Assembly (NCBI RefSeq): GCF_013184545.1 | Contig: NZ_JAAOJA010000004.1 | Span: 1-64,000 of the forward strand | From: Pseudomonas tumuqii | GTDB taxonomy: Bacteria > Pseudomonadota > Gammaproteobacteria > Pseudomonadales > Pseudomonadaceae | Direction: 5' to 3' | DNA: 64,000 nt | Shown: one piece after another, positions 18,120-27,447 of the stretch | Layout: each line of letters begins with the position of its first letter | Numbering within the stretch: the first letter of the stretch is position 1 | Program-made: the position numbers and the translations under genes | The notes under the pieces: model-generated | Databases searched by the model: none | Told to the model about the DNA's origin: nothing | Seen by the model: only the letters and a program-made list of their open reading frames with translations

Positions 18120-18582
18120 CTGCGCAGGACTCCTCTGTTGAGTGAATAACCATATGGTGGGGCATTATCACCTAGAGCCATCGTGCTGGCGCGATTAACC
18201 GTGGGTTTGGCCATGCTGGCCTTGCCGGCATTGGCCGCTGCAAGGTAATACGGCCTCTGCGGGACTGGCTCATGCCTCCATGGCTTGGCGCCCTGTGCGT
18301 AGCCGCGAACAGCAGGAGACGCTCTCGCGACGGGCTCGATGTTTTCACAGTCGCTGAGCGAAATGAGCGGAAACCAATAAGCCCGTGCTGACTGTCAGTG
18401 TTGGTTAAACACGCAAGTCGCCAGGTGATCCCTTTATTGGCGTAAGGTTGAGGTCTCTTCGGGGGAACTTGCCTCGCCGTTAGCTGGTCCTTGAATCGCC
18501 AGCTTTGTCCGCCGATTGCCGCGTGCGACAGGTCGTGCATCAGTAGTCACCAGCGATCTAAACCCCAGTCAGGAGATGCGAC
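18120..18582. other. intergenic stretch with repeat fragment
   Basis: A 463-base region between the DUF3087 gene and the orphan ORF. It contains a fragment of the repeat also found inside the broken TIGR02450 gene (18302-18349). A minus-strand open frame at 18172-18540 crosses that repeat and shows no family features, so it is not annotated. Otherwise I see nothing functional. Confidence 0.45.
18302..18349. repeat. partial copy of the 42.2-kb palindromic element
   Basis: About 48 bases (GCCGCGAACAGCAGGAGACG, CTCTCGCGACGGGCTCGAT, GTTTTCACA) match 42312-42360 at roughly 90 percent by eye. It corresponds to the right end of the element that splits the TIGR02450 gene, including the TTTTCACA terminus. 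The left half is absent here. Confidence 0.7.
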
Positions 18583-18858
18583 GTGAGCAAAACAGCACAG
18601 GAATACGCGGATGAGTTGATGCCGCTGGGTTGTCTGCCTGAGCCTGAGGCGAACGAAGGAGCGCATAGTCGCTTCGTTAATGTCGATGTGGCCGCCGAGG
18701 ATCGTACTCAGGAAACCAAGAACGCAGTCGCGCTGAGGCTGTGTGAGCGGTTCCAGCTTATATACCCCGACAGGGCGGTCTCGATTGGGCGCTTCGGGAT
18801 CAATAACGAGGGGTGGCGCATGTGTTTCGACGTGGCGCCCGTGCTAGCCGGGGAGTAA
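18583..18858 (+). CDS. orphan hypothetical protein (91 aa)
   Basis: A 91-residue protein beginning MSKTAQEYADELMPLG at a GTG preceded by AGGAG with seven bases spacing. It looks soluble and slightly acidic, with no signal peptide or motif I know. It sits between a repeat fragment and an integrase remnant, so it may be accessory or phage-derived. Function unknown. Confidence 0.6.
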   Translation: MSKTAQEYADELMPLGCLPEPEANEGAHSRFVNVDVAAEDRTQETKNAVALRLCERFQLIYPDRAVSIGRFGINNEGWRMCFDVAPVLAGE

Positions 18859-18911
18859 ATCTCAGCAGGCGCATGACCAACGCTCGGCTTCTCGGTGAGG
18901 GCAGGGCGTCG

Positions 18912-19374
18912 ACGAACAACCACACCTATCCGGTTGCCCTGGTCTGCTTGAGCACTGGTGTGCACTGGGATGAAGCCGGAAGCCTGTCGCGAGGAGCCGT
19001 CTTTTGGGCAAGGCCCATTTTCACCGGATCAAGACTCGGCAGTCGCGCTCGGTGCCGATACCCAAGGAAGTCGAAGCTGCTGCGTTCAAGGTGGCCATGC
19101 CTGGAAACGGTCGGCTGTTCATGTCCTGCCGGGCTACATTTCGAAGCGCCTACGAACGCTGTGGCTTCCAGACACCAGGGCAGCTACCCACATCCTACGC
19201 CACACCTTCGCCAGTCATTACATGATGAGGGGAGGGGATATCCTCAGCCTGCAACGAATCCTCGGCCATTCATCCATCACCATGACCATGCGCTATGCCC
19301 ACTTGTCGCCGGATCATTTGGAGTCTGCTTTGAGGCTGTCGCCCCTTGCGCAGTGCGGATATACTTCTGGGTGA
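18912..19374 (+). pseudogene. tyrosine recombinase (phage-type integrase) C-terminal remnant
   Basis: Three reading frames in succession carry pieces of one integrase catalytic domain. LVCLSTGVHWDEAGSL (from about 18933) is in one frame, SRSVPIPKEVEAAAF and GRLFMSCRATFRSAYERCGF (from about 19040) in the second, and THILRHTFASHYM plus LGHSSITMTMRYAHLSPDHL (from about 19185) in the third. At least two frameshifts are needed. The N-terminal half is missing. The first catalytic Arg of the TGxRxxE motif is His here, while the HxxR box and the terminal Tyr remain. It is a dead remnant of an integrated element next to tRNA-Met. Confidence 0.85.
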
Positions 19375-19409
19375 TATCAATGCAATCAATGATTTCATTT
19401 GGAGACGAT

Positions 19410-19655
19410 ATGGCCAGCATCACTATTCGAAACCTAGACGACGACCTCAAGGCTCAACTGCGTGTGGTTGCCGCAAGCCATGGCCGCTCGATGGAAGAAG
19501 AGGCCAGGGTCATTATTCGCCAAGCGTTATTTAAGCCAGAAAAGAGTGGTGGCTTAGGTAGTCGCATCCACGCTCGATTCGCTACCGTTGGTGGGGTGGA
19601 TCTCGAAGTGCCTGCTCGCAAGGACAAGGCACGTGCCGCGAGCTTTGGCGAATGA
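19410..19655 (+). CDS. FitA/VapB-type antitoxin (Arc-like DNA-binding)
   Basis: An 81-residue antitoxin. The N-terminal MASITIRNLDDDLKAQLRV is the ribbon-helix-helix start of FitA/StbC-like antitoxins, followed by the helix AASHGRSMEEEARVIIRQAL. The C-terminal tail should wrap the toxin. GGAG at 19401-19404 precedes the ATG by five bases. The stop overlaps the toxin start (ATGA). Such antitoxins autorepress their own promoter together with the toxin; a GATAT...ATATC dyad upstream (around 19360-19377) is a weak operator candidate. Confidence 0.9.
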   Translation: MASITIRNLDDDLKAQLRVVAASHGRSMEEEARVIIRQALFKPEKSGGLGSRIHARFATVGGVDLEVPARKDKARAASFGE

Positions 19656-20071
19656 TCTTGCTGGATACCAACGTGCTTTCCGAGTTGATGCGGGCTAAGC
19701 CTGCTCCAGAGGTCTTGGCGTGGGTTGATGCCCAGTCTTCACGCGAGCTGTTCATCAGTGCCATCACCGTTGCCGAAATTCTCTACGGCATCGCCCGCAT
19801 GTCTGATGGCAAGCGCAAGCAAGGTTTGCTCGAGCTGGCGACGCTGATGTTTGAAGAGGATTTTGCCGGTCGCATTCTTCCGTTTGATACAGAAGCGGCT
19901 ATTCACTATGCAGGCTTAGCGGCTGAGAGTGAGGCAGAAGGGAAGGTCGTGGATATGGCTGACGGGCAGATCGCCGCAATCGCCGCTTTGCATGATGCGC
20001 GAGTCGCTACGCGCAATGTTCGTCACTTCGACTACCTGGGCGTTCCCGTGATCAATCCTTGGGAAGCTTGA
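19652..20071 (+). CDS. VapC/FitB-type PIN-domain toxin
   Basis: A 139-residue PIN-domain ribonuclease toxin. Its acidic metal site can be read from ILLDTNVLSELMR (Asp), the conserved ITVAEILYGIARM (Glu) and VVDMADGQIAAIAAL (Asp pair), with a late ATRNVRHFDYLGVPVINPWE. VapC toxins cleave tRNA or rRNA when freed from their antitoxin. It overlaps the antitoxin by four bases. The pair sits between an integrase remnant and tRNA-Met, pointing to acquisition with a mobile element. Confidence 0.93.
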   Translation: MILLDTNVLSELMRAKPAPEVLAWVDAQSSRELFISAITVAEILYGIARMSDGKRKQGLLELATLMFEEDFAGRILPFDTEAAIHYAGLAAESEAEGKVVDMADGQIAAIAALHDARVATRNVRHFDYLGVPVINPWEA

Positions 20072-20133
20072 GGTGGTCAGTCGGTCTGTAGGCACGCCGT
20101 AGTTACTTTGTAGTCACTTCGGAAAACAAAAAA

Positions 20134-20155
20134 GGGCTTAGCTTTCGCTAAACCC
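20134..20155 (-). terminator. terminator of tRNA-Met
   Basis: On the minus strand GGGTTTAGCGAAAGCTAAGCCC forms a 9-base stem with a GAAA-type loop and runs into a T-tract (the A-run at 20121-20133). It lies 10 bases beyond the tRNA 3' end. Confidence 0.85.
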
Positions 20156-20165
20156 TTGTTTTGTT

Positions 20166-20242
20166 TGGTGGCTACGCAGGGACTTGAACCCCGGACCCCA
20201 GCATTATGAATGCTATGCTCTAACCAGCTGAGCTACGTAGCC
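20166..20242 (-). tRNA. tRNA-Met (CAT), elongator
   Basis: The minus strand reads GGCTACGTAGCTCAGCTGG, then an anticodon loop TTCATAA, then the T-arm GTTCAAGT and CGTAGCC-ACCA. The acceptor stem GGCTACG/CGTAGCC pairs fully. The anticodon is CAT. The A-less D-arm and normal 1-72 pair favour an elongator rather than an initiator tRNA. CCA is encoded. It stands alone with its own terminator. Confidence 0.95.
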
Positions 20243-20320
20243 GATGTGGCGCGCATTATTCGCGTCCAGGACTTTTCTGTCAACCCTGATGCGCGAATTT
20301 TTTCGCGTGCGATCAAGCGC

Positions 20321-21421
20321 TTAGACGTTGAAGCGGAAGTGCATGACGTCGCCGTCCTTGACGATGTACTCCTTGCCTTCCAGGCGCCATTTGCCTGCTT
20401 CCTTGGCGCCGGCTTCGCCCTTGTACTGGACGAAGTCGCTATAGGCGATGACCTCGGCGCGGATGAAGCCTTTCTCGAAGTCGGTGTGGATCACGGCGGC
20501 GGCTTGCGGTGCGGTGGCGCCGACCTTGACGGTCCAGGCGCGTACTTCCTTCACGCCGGCGGTGAAGTAGGTCTGCAGGTTGAGCAGTTCGTAGCCGGCG
20601 CGGATTACCCGATTGAGGCCGGGTTCTTCGAAGCCTAGGGCTTCGAGGAACATGTCTTTCTCTTCGCCGTCATCCAGTTCGGCGATTTCCGCTTCGATCT
20701 TGTTGCACACCGGCACCACGATGGCGCCTTCGGCGTCGGCGATGGCTTGCACCGCATCGAGCATCGGGTTGTTCTCGAAGCCGTCTTCGGCGACGTTGGC
20801 GATGTACATCACGGGCTTGCTGGTGAGCAGGTGGAAGCCCCTGACCAGTTGCTTCTCATCGTCGCTGAGGGTCTTCATCAGGGTGCGCGCCGGCTTGCCT
20901 TTGCTGAAGTGCGGGATCAGCTTCTCCAGCAGGGCTTTCTGTGCGACGGCATCCTTGTCGCCGCCCTTGGCGTTGCGCTGCACCTTGTAGAGCTGCTTCT
21001 CGACGCTGTCGAGGTCGGCGAAGATCAGTTCCAGGTCGATGATTTCGATGTCGCGCTTGGGGTCGATGCTGTTGGACACGTGGATCACGTTGTCGTCCTG
21101 GAAGCAGCGCACCACGTGGGCGATGGCATCGGTCTCGCGGATGTTGGCGAGGAACTTGTTGCCCAGGCCTTCACCCTTGGAGGCGCCTTCGACCAGGCCG
21201 GCGATGTCGACGAACTCCATGGTGGTCGGCAGCACACGCTCGGGTTTGACGATCTCGGCCAGTACCTGCAGGCGCGCATCGGGCATCGGCACGATGCCGC
21301 TGTTGGGCTCGATGGTGCAGAAAGGGAAGTTCTCCGCGCTGATGCCGGCTTTGGTAAGGGCATTGAACAGGGTGGACTTGCCGACGTTGGGCAGGCCGAC
21401 GATGCCGCAATTGAATCCCAT
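20321..21421 (-). CDS. ychF: redox-regulated ATPase YchF
   Basis: A 366-residue Obg-family P-loop protein. It shows G1 GLPNVGKST at residues 8-16, [10 protein letters not shown] (G3), the NVAED segment in place of NKxD (explaining ATP rather than GTP preference) and a C-terminal TGS domain. YchF binds ribosomes and influences the oxidative-stress response and translation initiation. It ends the ispE-prs-rplY-pth-ychF block. The gap to pth is 20 bases. Confidence 0.97.
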   Translation of the reverse strand: MGFNCGIVGLPNVGKSTLFNALTKAGISAENFPFCTIEPNSGIVPMPDARLQVLAEIVKPERVLPTTMEFVDIAGLVEGASKGEGLGNKFLANIRETDAIAHVVRCFQDDNVIHVSNSIDPKRDIEIIDLELIFADLDSVEKQLYKVQRNAKGGDKDAVAQKALLEKLIPHFSKGKPARTLMKTLSDDEKQLVRGFHLLTSKPVMYIANVAEDGFENNPMLDAVQAIADAEGAIVVPVCNKIEAEIAELDDGEEKDMFLEALGFEEPGLNRVIRAGYELLNLQTYFTAGVKEVRAWTVKVGATAPQAAAVIHTDFEKGFIRAEVIAYSDFVQYKGEAGAKEAGKWRLEGKEYIVKDGDVMHFRFNV

Positions 21422-21441
21422 GGTGTATCCCTCGCGGAGAG

Positions 21442-22032
21442 TTAAGAGGTGGCTTTCTGGCTGTGCAGCTTGAGCATCGCTTTGTTCCAGTCGCCAGCGA
21501 GCATTTCCGGCAGCACGCCGAGAGCGAAGTCGATGCTGGTGTCGAGCAGTTCCTGCTCGCTGCGCGGCGCGCGGCTGAGGACGAAGTTGGAGACCATGCT
21601 GCTGTGCCCTGGGTGGCCGATGCCAAGCCGCAGACGGTGAAAGTTATTCTGGTTGCCGAGCTGGGCGATGATGTCGCGCAGGCCGTTATGCCCGCCGTGC
21701 CCGCCACCCTGTTTGAGTTTGGCGACGCCTGGCGGCATGTCGAGTTCGTCGTGGGCCACCAGAATGGCTTCCGGCGGGATGCGGAAGAAATTCGCCAGCG
21801 CCGCTACGGACTGGCCGCTGCGGTTCATGAAGGTGGTGGGGATCAACAGGCGAACGTCGCGACCCTGATGGCTGAACTTGCCCACCAGGCCGAAATATTT
21901 GCGATCAGTGTTGAGATTGACGCCCTGGTTGCTGGCCAGGCGCTCAACGAAAAGGGCCCCTGCATTATGCCGGGTCTGGTCGTATTCGGGGCCGGGGTTG
22001 CCCAGGCCGACGATCAGTTGTACGGCAGTCAT
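21442..22032 (-). CDS. pth: peptidyl-tRNA hydrolase
   Basis: A 196-residue enzyme that cleaves peptidyl-tRNA released from stalled ribosomes. It shows [20 protein letters not shown] with the catalytic His near residue 22, [21 protein letters not shown] and [12 protein letters not shown]. Length is normal. It lies between rplY and ychF, a conserved pseudomonad order. Confidence 0.97.
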   Translation of the reverse strand: MTAVQLIVGLGNPGPEYDQTRHNAGALFVERLASNQGVNLNTDRKYFGLVGKFSHQGRDVRLLIPTTFMNRSGQSVAALANFFRIPPEAILVAHDELDMPPGVAKLKQGGGHGGHNGLRDIIAQLGNQNNFHRLRLGIGHPGHSSMVSNFVLSRAPRSEQELLDTSIDFALGVLPEMLAGDWNKAMLKLHSQKATS

Positions 22033-22101
22033 GTCAGGAGCCCTTTCGTGGAAATAGCCCAGCCGCTAATGCGCCTGGGCTGGTTTCCGGCGGTGCGAGT
22101 A

Positions 22102-22725
22102 TTACTCGGCAGCGCCTTCGCCTTCGCCTTCTACTACGTCTTTGACTACGCGCGAAGCGTGGATGTTGGCCACTGCCAGGTCGTTACCGTGAGCCAGTGC
22201 AACCAGTTCAACGCCTTTCGACAGTTTCAGGTCGGACAGGTGAACGATCTGACCGATTTCAACGGCAGCCATGTCGACTTCGATGAATTCCGGCAGGTCT
22301 TTCGGCAGGCAGGAAACTTCAACTTCAACCAGGGTGTGGGAAACTTCGCCACCTTGGGTCTTCACGCCAACCGAGGTTTCCTGGTTGAGGAAGTGCAGGG
22401 GGACGTGGGCGGTCAGTTTCTGGCCGGCAACCACACGGATGAAGTCGGCGTGCATCACGTAGCCTTTGGCCGGGTGACGCTGCAGCGCTTTGATCAGGAC
22501 GCTTTCGGTGCTGCCGGCGACATTCAGGTTCAGCACGTGGCTGAACGAGGCTTCGTTTTCCAGCAGTTTGGCCAGTTCTTTGGCCAGCAGGCTGATCGAC
22601 TGCGGGGCTTTTTCGCCACCGTAGATGACAGCAGGAACCATGGCAACGTTACGACGCAGGCGGCGGCTCGCACCTTTCCCCAGGTCGGAACGCACTTCAG
22701 CATTCAGGGCAAATTCAACAGTCAT
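22102..22725 (-). CDS. rplY: 50S ribosomal protein L25 (CTC/general stress form)
   Basis: A 207-residue long-form L25, with the N-terminal 5S rRNA-binding L25 domain ([16 protein letters not shown]) and a C-terminal TL5/CTC domain, then an acidic GEGEGAAE tail. It binds 5S rRNA in the central protuberance. The gene follows prs. The 69-base gap to pth contains an imperfect AGCCCAG...CTGGGCT hairpin that might attenuate transcription. Confidence 0.96.
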   Translation of the reverse strand: MTVEFALNAEVRSDLGKGASRRLRRNVAMVPAVIYGGEKAPQSISLLAKELAKLLENEASFSHVLNLNVAGSTESVLIKALQRHPAKGYVMHADFIRVVAGQKLTAHVPLHFLNQETSVGVKTQGGEVSHTLVEVEVSCLPKDLPEFIEVDMAAVEIGQIVHLSDLKLSKGVELVALAHGNDLAVANIHASRVVKDVVEGEGEGAAE

Positions 22726-22840
22726 TTCACTTCTCCAAAATAACCAAACCGCCCTTCACGCTTGCGACCAGCGACCAGACGGTTAGGTAATAAGCCTCAC
22801 CAACACAGTGGGGCGTTTCGCGTTCAGGGCGATTTCCGGG

Positions 22841-23782
22841 TTAGCGGAACATCGCGCTGATCGATTCTTCATTGCTGATACGGCGAACCGCTTCAGCGAC
22901 TACCGGGGCGATATCCAGTTGGCGAATACGCGAACAGGATTGCGCGGCAGCGGACAGCGGGATGGTGTTGGTCACCACCAGCTCGTCGAGTACGGAGTTT
23001 TCGATGTTTTCGATCGCACGGCCCGAGAGTACCGGGTGGGTGCAATAGGCGAAGACCTTGGCGGCGCCATGTTCTTTCAGCGCTTTGGCCGCGTGGCACA
23101 GGGTGCCGGCGGTATCCACCATGTCGTCGACCAGGATGCAGGTACGGCCTTCCACGTCGCCGATGATGTGCATCACTTCGGACTGGTTGGCTTTCTCGCG
23201 ACGCTTGTCGATGATCGCCAGGTCGACACCCAGAGATTTGGCGACGGCACGCGCACGCACCACGCCACCGATGTCCGGGGAGACGATCATCATGTTGTCG
23301 AAGCGCTGGTCTTCGATATCGTCCACCAGTACTGGCGAACCGTAGATGTTATCTACCGGGATATCGAAGAAGCCCTGAATCTGGTCCGCGTGCAGGTCGA
23401 CGGTAAGAACCCGGTCGATGCCTACTACGGTGAGCATGTCGGCCACGACTTTGGCGCTGATTGCCACGCGGGCGGAGCGCGGTCGGCGATCCTGGCGGGC
23501 ATAGCCGAAGTAGGGGATGACAGCGGTGATTCGGGTGGCTGAGGAGCGGCGGAAGGCGTCGGCCATCACTACCAGTTCCATCAGGTTGTCGTTGGTTGGC
23601 GCGCACGTCGGCTGAATCAGGAAAACGTCTTTACCGCGAACGTTTTCGTTGATTTCAATCATGATTTCGCCGTCGGAGAATTTTCCGACAGAGGCATCGC
23701 CGAGGGGGATGTGCAGCTGACGTACGATACGTCGCGCCAGATCGGGGTTAGCGTTCCCCGTAAAGACCATCATCTTGGACAC
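22841..23782 (-). CDS. prs: ribose-phosphate pyrophosphokinase
   Basis: A 313-residue enzyme that makes PRPP from ribose 5-phosphate and ATP. It shows [15 protein letters not shown] at the N-terminus, [22 protein letters not shown] and the PRPP loop [13 protein letters not shown]. The GTG at 23782 (giving VSKMMVF) is chosen because it gives the usual family length and N-terminus. The open frame upstream runs into a tRNA gene. Confidence 0.96.
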   Translation of the reverse strand: MSKMMVFTGNANPDLARRIVRQLHIPLGDASVGKFSDGEIMIEINENVRGKDVFLIQPTCAPTNDNLMELVVMADAFRRSSATRITAVIPYFGYARQDRRPRSARVAISAKVVADMLTVVGIDRVLTVDLHADQIQGFFDIPVDNIYGSPVLVDDIEDQRFDNMMIVSPDIGGVVRARAVAKSLGVDLAIIDKRREKANQSEVMHIIGDVEGRTCILVDDMVDTAGTLCHAAKALKEHGAAKVFAYCTHPVLSGRAIENIENSVLDELVVTNTIPLSAAAQSCSRIRQLDIAPVVAEAVRRISNEESISAMFR

Positions 23783-23828
23783 GCGCAGTACCTGCCGGCT
23801 GAGGGTATACCTGGATGAGTATAGAAAA

Positions 23829-23903
23829 TGGCAGGGGCGGCTGGATTCGAACCAACGCATGGCAGGATCAAAACCTGCTGCCTTACCGCTTGGCGACGCC
23901 CCT
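23829..23903 (-). tRNA. tRNA-Gln (TTG), copy nearest prs
   Basis: The minus strand reads AGGGGCGTCGCCAAGCGG at the 5' end, an anticodon loop TTTTGAT (anticodon TTG), the T-arm GGTTCGAATCC and CGCCCCTGCCA. The acceptor stem AGGGGCG/CGCCCCT is perfect. It starts 46 bases upstream of prs and is an exact duplicate of the next tRNA. Confidence 0.96.
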
Positions 23904-23958
23904 GTATCGTGTGTAACCCAATGCTGCTTGTCAGTTTATCGCTGCCCTGGGGCAGTAA

Positions 23959-24033
23959 TGGCAGGGGCGGCTGGATTCGAACCAACGCATGGCAGGATCA
24001 AAACCTGCTGCCTTACCGCTTGGCGACGCCCCT
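23959..24033 (-). tRNA. tRNA-Gln (TTG), second identical copy
   Basis: Identical over its 75 bases to the copy at 23829-23903, separated by 55 bases of unrelated spacer. Both lie between ispE and prs on the same strand and are likely co-transcribed with ispE or from one tRNA promoter. CCA is encoded. Confidence 0.96.
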
Positions 24034-24051
24034 GTAACTGATGCTACGCAT

Positions 24052-24927
24052 TCACTTCTTTGCCAATACTTCAAGCTCGCGGTGCAACATCGAGATGTTA
24101 CGACCTTGTGCCACAAAACTTGGCAGAGTGGCTGGAAGTTGGCGGGCGACTTTATCAGCATCGGCCCTGTTTGGGAAGCTCCCAAACACACAAGCTCCAG
24201 TCCCAGTCAGTTTTGCCGATACGAATTTGTTCAATAAGATCAGCGCGTTACGTACTTCTGGGTAACGCTTCTCGACGACTGGCTGGCAGTCATTACGACT
24301 ACCCCCCTCAAGAAGGCTGCGAACTTTAATGGGCGGCGTATCCCGTGTCAACTCAGGGTCGGAGAAAACTTCCACAGTACTGACAAGGACTTGCGGAATT
24401 GCCACGAGAAACCAGGGCTCGCTGAGGGTCACTGGGGTGAGTTTTTCGCCAACGCCTTCGGCGAAGGCGGCGCGGCCGCGAACGAAAACCGGGACGTCGG
24501 CACCCAGGCTCAGGCCCAGGCCGGCCAGGCGATCTTCGTCCCAATGCAGTTGCCAGAGGTGGTTGAGGCCGAGCAGGGTGGTCGCCGCATCCGAGCTGCC
24601 GCCGCCGATCCCGCCGCCCATGGGCAGGCGCTTGGTCAGCCAGATGTCGGCGCCCAGTGCGCAGCCCGTCTGCTGTTGCAGGGCGCGAGCGGCGCGCACG
24701 ATCAGGTTGCTGTCGTGGGCCACGCCGGGGATGTCGCTGTGCAGGCGGATGGCGCCGTCTGCGCGCAGGGCGAAACCCAGCTCGTCGCCAAAGTCGAGGA
24801 ACTGGAACAGGGTCTGCAGCTCGTGGTAGCCGTCGGCGCGGCGGCCGAGGATATGCAGCATCAGGTTGAGTTTGGCCGGTGCCGGCAGCTTCAGTTCGGC
24901 GGCGGCGGGTATTGCCGACGGGGTCAT
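24052..24927 (-). CDS. ispE: 4-diphosphocytidyl-2-C-methyl-D-erythritol kinase
   Basis: A 291-residue GHMP kinase of the MEP isoprenoid pathway. It shows [23 protein letters not shown] near the N-terminus and the ATP loop [15 protein letters not shown] near residue 100, plus a late ACVFGSF motif (GHMP C-terminal). The ATG at 24927 overlaps the lolB stop by four bases. Upstream in-frame sequence is lolB out of frame. Confidence 0.97.
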   Translation of the reverse strand: MTPSAIPAAAELKLPAPAKLNLMLHILGRRADGYHELQTLFQFLDFGDELGFALRADGAIRLHSDIPGVAHDSNLIVRAARALQQQTGCALGADIWLTKRLPMGGGIGGGSSDAATTLLGLNHLWQLHWDEDRLAGLGLSLGADVPVFVRGRAAFAEGVGEKLTPVTLSEPWFLVAIPQVLVSTVEVFSDPELTRDTPPIKVRSLLEGGSRNDCQPVVEKRYPEVRNALILLNKFVSAKLTGTGACVFGSFPNRADADKVARQLPATLPSFVAQGRNISMLHRELEVLAKK

Positions 24928-25541
24928 TGGCCGAGCTGGCGCGGTTGCCAGTCCTTGATCACCAGGGTGACCTGCAAATCGTGACCGCTCAGCTTGAGGC
25001 GCTCGGGCAGCCAGTAGCCATCCTGCTCGGCGTAACGCAGGTACTCGACCTGCCAGCCGTCCTGGCTCAGTTGCGCCAGACGGCTGTCGCGGTCGAGGGT
25101 CAGGCGGCTTCTGCTGTCGGGCGCGGGCAGGCCGCGAATCCACCACAGCAGGTGCGAGACCGGCAGGTTGAGGCCCAGCTGTTGCTGCAGCAGTTGTTCG
25201 GGGGAGGCGGCCTGGTAGCGCCCCTGGTTGGCTACTTCAAGCTGGATGTCGCCTGGACGCCCGGTCAGGCGTGCAGCGCCACGGCCGAGCGGGCCGGACA
25301 GGCGAATGTCGTAATAGTCCTGGCGCTGCAGCCAGAACAGGGTGCCGCTGCCGGAGTCCTGTGCTGCGCGAATACCGACCTTGCCGCTGATTTGCCAGGC
25401 GTCGAGGCCGCCGATCTGTTGTTTATGGCTTTGCCAGAGCGCCGGGCTGCCTTCGCCCTCGAGGGATTCGCGGGAGGTCAGGCCGGCGCAGCCGGCGAGC
25501 AGGGCCAGCAGGCCGAGTACGAGGAGTTGCCGCACAAACAT
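24924..25541 (-). CDS. lolB: outer-membrane lipoprotein receptor LolB
   Basis: A 205-residue lipoprotein that accepts lipoproteins from LolA and inserts them in the outer membrane. The signal peptide [18 protein letters not shown] ends in a lipobox (LAGC). The body contains the conserved [20 protein letters not shown] strand of LolB. The ATG at 25541 shares one base with the stop of the TPR gene (TGATG). Confidence 0.95.
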   Translation of the reverse strand: MFVRQLLVLGLLALLAGCAGLTSRESLEGEGSPALWQSHKQQIGGLDAWQISGKVGIRAAQDSGSGTLFWLQRQDYYDIRLSGPLGRGAARLTGRPGDIQLEVANQGRYQAASPEQLLQQQLGLNLPVSHLLWWIRGLPAPDSRSRLTLDRDSRLAQLSQDGWQVEYLRYAEQDGYWLPERLKLSGHDLQVTLVIKDWQPRQLGQ

Positions 25542-27271
25542 CAAAAGGTCTCTGATCCGGTCAGGCGCAGCAGGGTGCTGCGCAATAAAGTGCTGTCAGG
25601 CTGTTGTTTGAGGGCGTTGGCCCAGACCTTGCGCGCCTCGCGCTGCTTGCCCCGGGCCCAGAGTACTTCGCCGAGGTGGGCGGCGACTTCATGGTCGGGG
25701 AAGCGCGCCAGCGCCTGGCGCAGCAGGCGTTCGGCTTCGTCGAGATTGCCCAGTCGATAGTTGACCCAGCCGAGGCTGTCGAGAATCGCCGGGTCTTGCG
25801 GGTTGAGCTGCAGGGCTTGCTCGATCAGCTCCTTGGCTTCGTCGTAGCGCGTGGTGCGGTCGGCCAGGGTGTAGCCCAGCGCGTTGAGCGCCATGCTGTT
25901 GTCCGGTTCGCGTTCGAGAATGAAGCGCAGATCCTGCTCCAGCAGGTCCAGGTCGTCGCGTTTCTCGGCGAGCATGGCGCGGGTGTAGAGCAGGTTGAGG
26001 TCGTCGGGGAATTGCTCCAGCGCTTGCTGCACCACTTGCCAGGCTTGTTCGTGCTGGCTGTGGCTGGCCAGGGCTTCCGATTCGATCAGGTAGAGCTGGA
26101 TGGCATAGTCGGGCTGCGCTGTACGGGCCTCGCTCAGGCGCTGCGCGGCTTCTGCCCCGCGCTTGCTGTCGAGCAGCAGTTGCGCCTGGCGCGCCTGGGC
26201 CGGGAGGAAATCATTGCCGGGGCCGACCAGTGCATATTCGATCAGGGCGCTGTCATTTTCGCCGAGGGCTTCATAGGCGCGGGCCAGGTTGTAGTGGGCG
26301 GCATCGACGTGGCTGTCACGTTCGATCAGCTCTTCGAGGTAGACGATGGCCTCGTGCCAGGCTTCGGCTTCCAGGCAGACCAGGGCGAGCGAGAAGCGCA
26401 GGTCGTCGTCCTGGGGGAACTGTTGCAGCAGCGAGGCGAACTCGCCTTTGGCGTCGTCCAGGCGATCCTGTTCGACCAGCAGGCGGGCATAGGTCAGGCG
26501 CAGGCGCTTGTCGTCGGGGTGCAGGCTGATGCCTTTTTCCAGCAGGGGCAAGGCTTCCTCGCCACGCTCGAGGCTTTGCAGCAGCCGTGCATGGAGCAGC
26601 AGAGGAGGGATTTCATCCTGGTTGGCCGATTGTGCTTCGAGCAGCTCGAGGGCTTCCTGCGGGCGATCGTCCTGCTGCAGGAGCAAGGCTTTGCCGAATA
26701 GCAGCTGGCCGTTGTCCGGGTACTTGCTCTGCAGGCGGTCGAAGCTTTGCAGCAGGCCGGCGCGGGTATCCGGGTCGGTTTCGAGGGCGGACAGGGCGAG
26801 GAAGTCGAAGTGGGTGCTGCCTTTGCGTTGCAGCGCCTGCTCCATGTAGGTCATGGACTCGTCATAACGGCCGGCGCGGGCCAGCTGAATGGCGGCGGCA
26901 CGCTGGGCGTCGAGGTTGTCGGGGGCGTTTTTCGCCCAGATCAGCGAGGTATCCAGCGCCGCTTGCTCGGCGCCGAGGTATTCGGCAATCCGAAAGCCGC
27001 GCTCGGCCACACCGGCGTCCTGGGTCGCCTGGGCCTGCTGCACGTAGTTGCCGATGGCGATATCGAAGCGATTGCGTTGCCCGGCCAGTTCGGCGGTGAG
27101 CAAGGCGAGCAGGGTTTCCTGGCTGAACGAAGCATAGACTTCGGGCTTCGGCACTTCTGCTACAGCAGAGGCTTCTTCCACTGGCGGTACGCCGTCTGGC
27201 TCGGAGGAGGTAAATGTCTGGCAACCGCTTAACAAGGCAAGGGCGGCCAGCAACGCGAATGATCTATTCAT
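25541..27271 (-). CDS. tetratricopeptide-repeat lipoprotein
   Basis: A 576-residue protein with signal peptide and lipobox (LLSGC at residues 13-17). About ten TPR-like helical repeats follow; clear examples are [40 protein letters not shown] and a W-A-x-A-L motif at the end. It is probably anchored to the outer membrane facing the periplasm and acts as a protein-interaction scaffold. It heads the operon with lolB and ispE, as in other pseudomonads. The specific partner is unknown. Confidence 0.88.
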   Translation of the reverse strand: MNRSFALLAALALLSGCQTFTSSEPDGVPPVEEASAVAEVPKPEVYASFSQETLLALLTAELAGQRNRFDIAIGNYVQQAQATQDAGVAERGFRIAEYLGAEQAALDTSLIWAKNAPDNLDAQRAAAIQLARAGRYDESMTYMEQALQRKGSTHFDFLALSALETDPDTRAGLLQSFDRLQSKYPDNGQLLFGKALLLQQDDRPQEALELLEAQSANQDEIPPLLLHARLLQSLERGEEALPLLEKGISLHPDDKRLRLTYARLLVEQDRLDDAKGEFASLLQQFPQDDDLRFSLALVCLEAEAWHEAIVYLEELIERDSHVDAAHYNLARAYEALGENDSALIEYALVGPGNDFLPAQARQAQLLLDSKRGAEAAQRLSEARTAQPDYAIQLYLIESEALASHSQHEQAWQVVQQALEQFPDDLNLLYTRAMLAEKRDDLDLLEQDLRFILEREPDNSMALNALGYTLADRTTRYDEAKELIEQALQLNPQDPAILDSLGWVNYRLGNLDEAERLLRQALARFPDHEVAAHLGEVLWARGKQREARKVWANALKQQPDSTLLRSTLLRLTGSETF

Positions 27272-27447
27272 AGAGAGAAGAGCGACTAACCTGCGGTCGG
27301 AGCATCATGACACAAGCCGTAGGGCAAGCCCATGGGGCGAGGCCTGATAGCTGATTGGTGACTACTTGAGACAATATTCGGCGGTGGTTGTTCTCACTCT
27401 GTCGAAGTAGGACAATTGCGCGCTTATCTTCCTGCCAGCGACTGTGC

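Noticed and set aside
18172..18540. 122-residue minus-strand frame in the accessory stretch
   Set aside because: It crosses a repeat fragment, has no ribosome site I can see and is rich in Arg/Pro without family features.
18540..20115. Attachment-site direct repeat flanking the accessory island (GTAGTCAC at about 18543 and 20110)
   Set aside because: Only about eight bases match and neither lies in the tRNA 3' end, so chance is likely.
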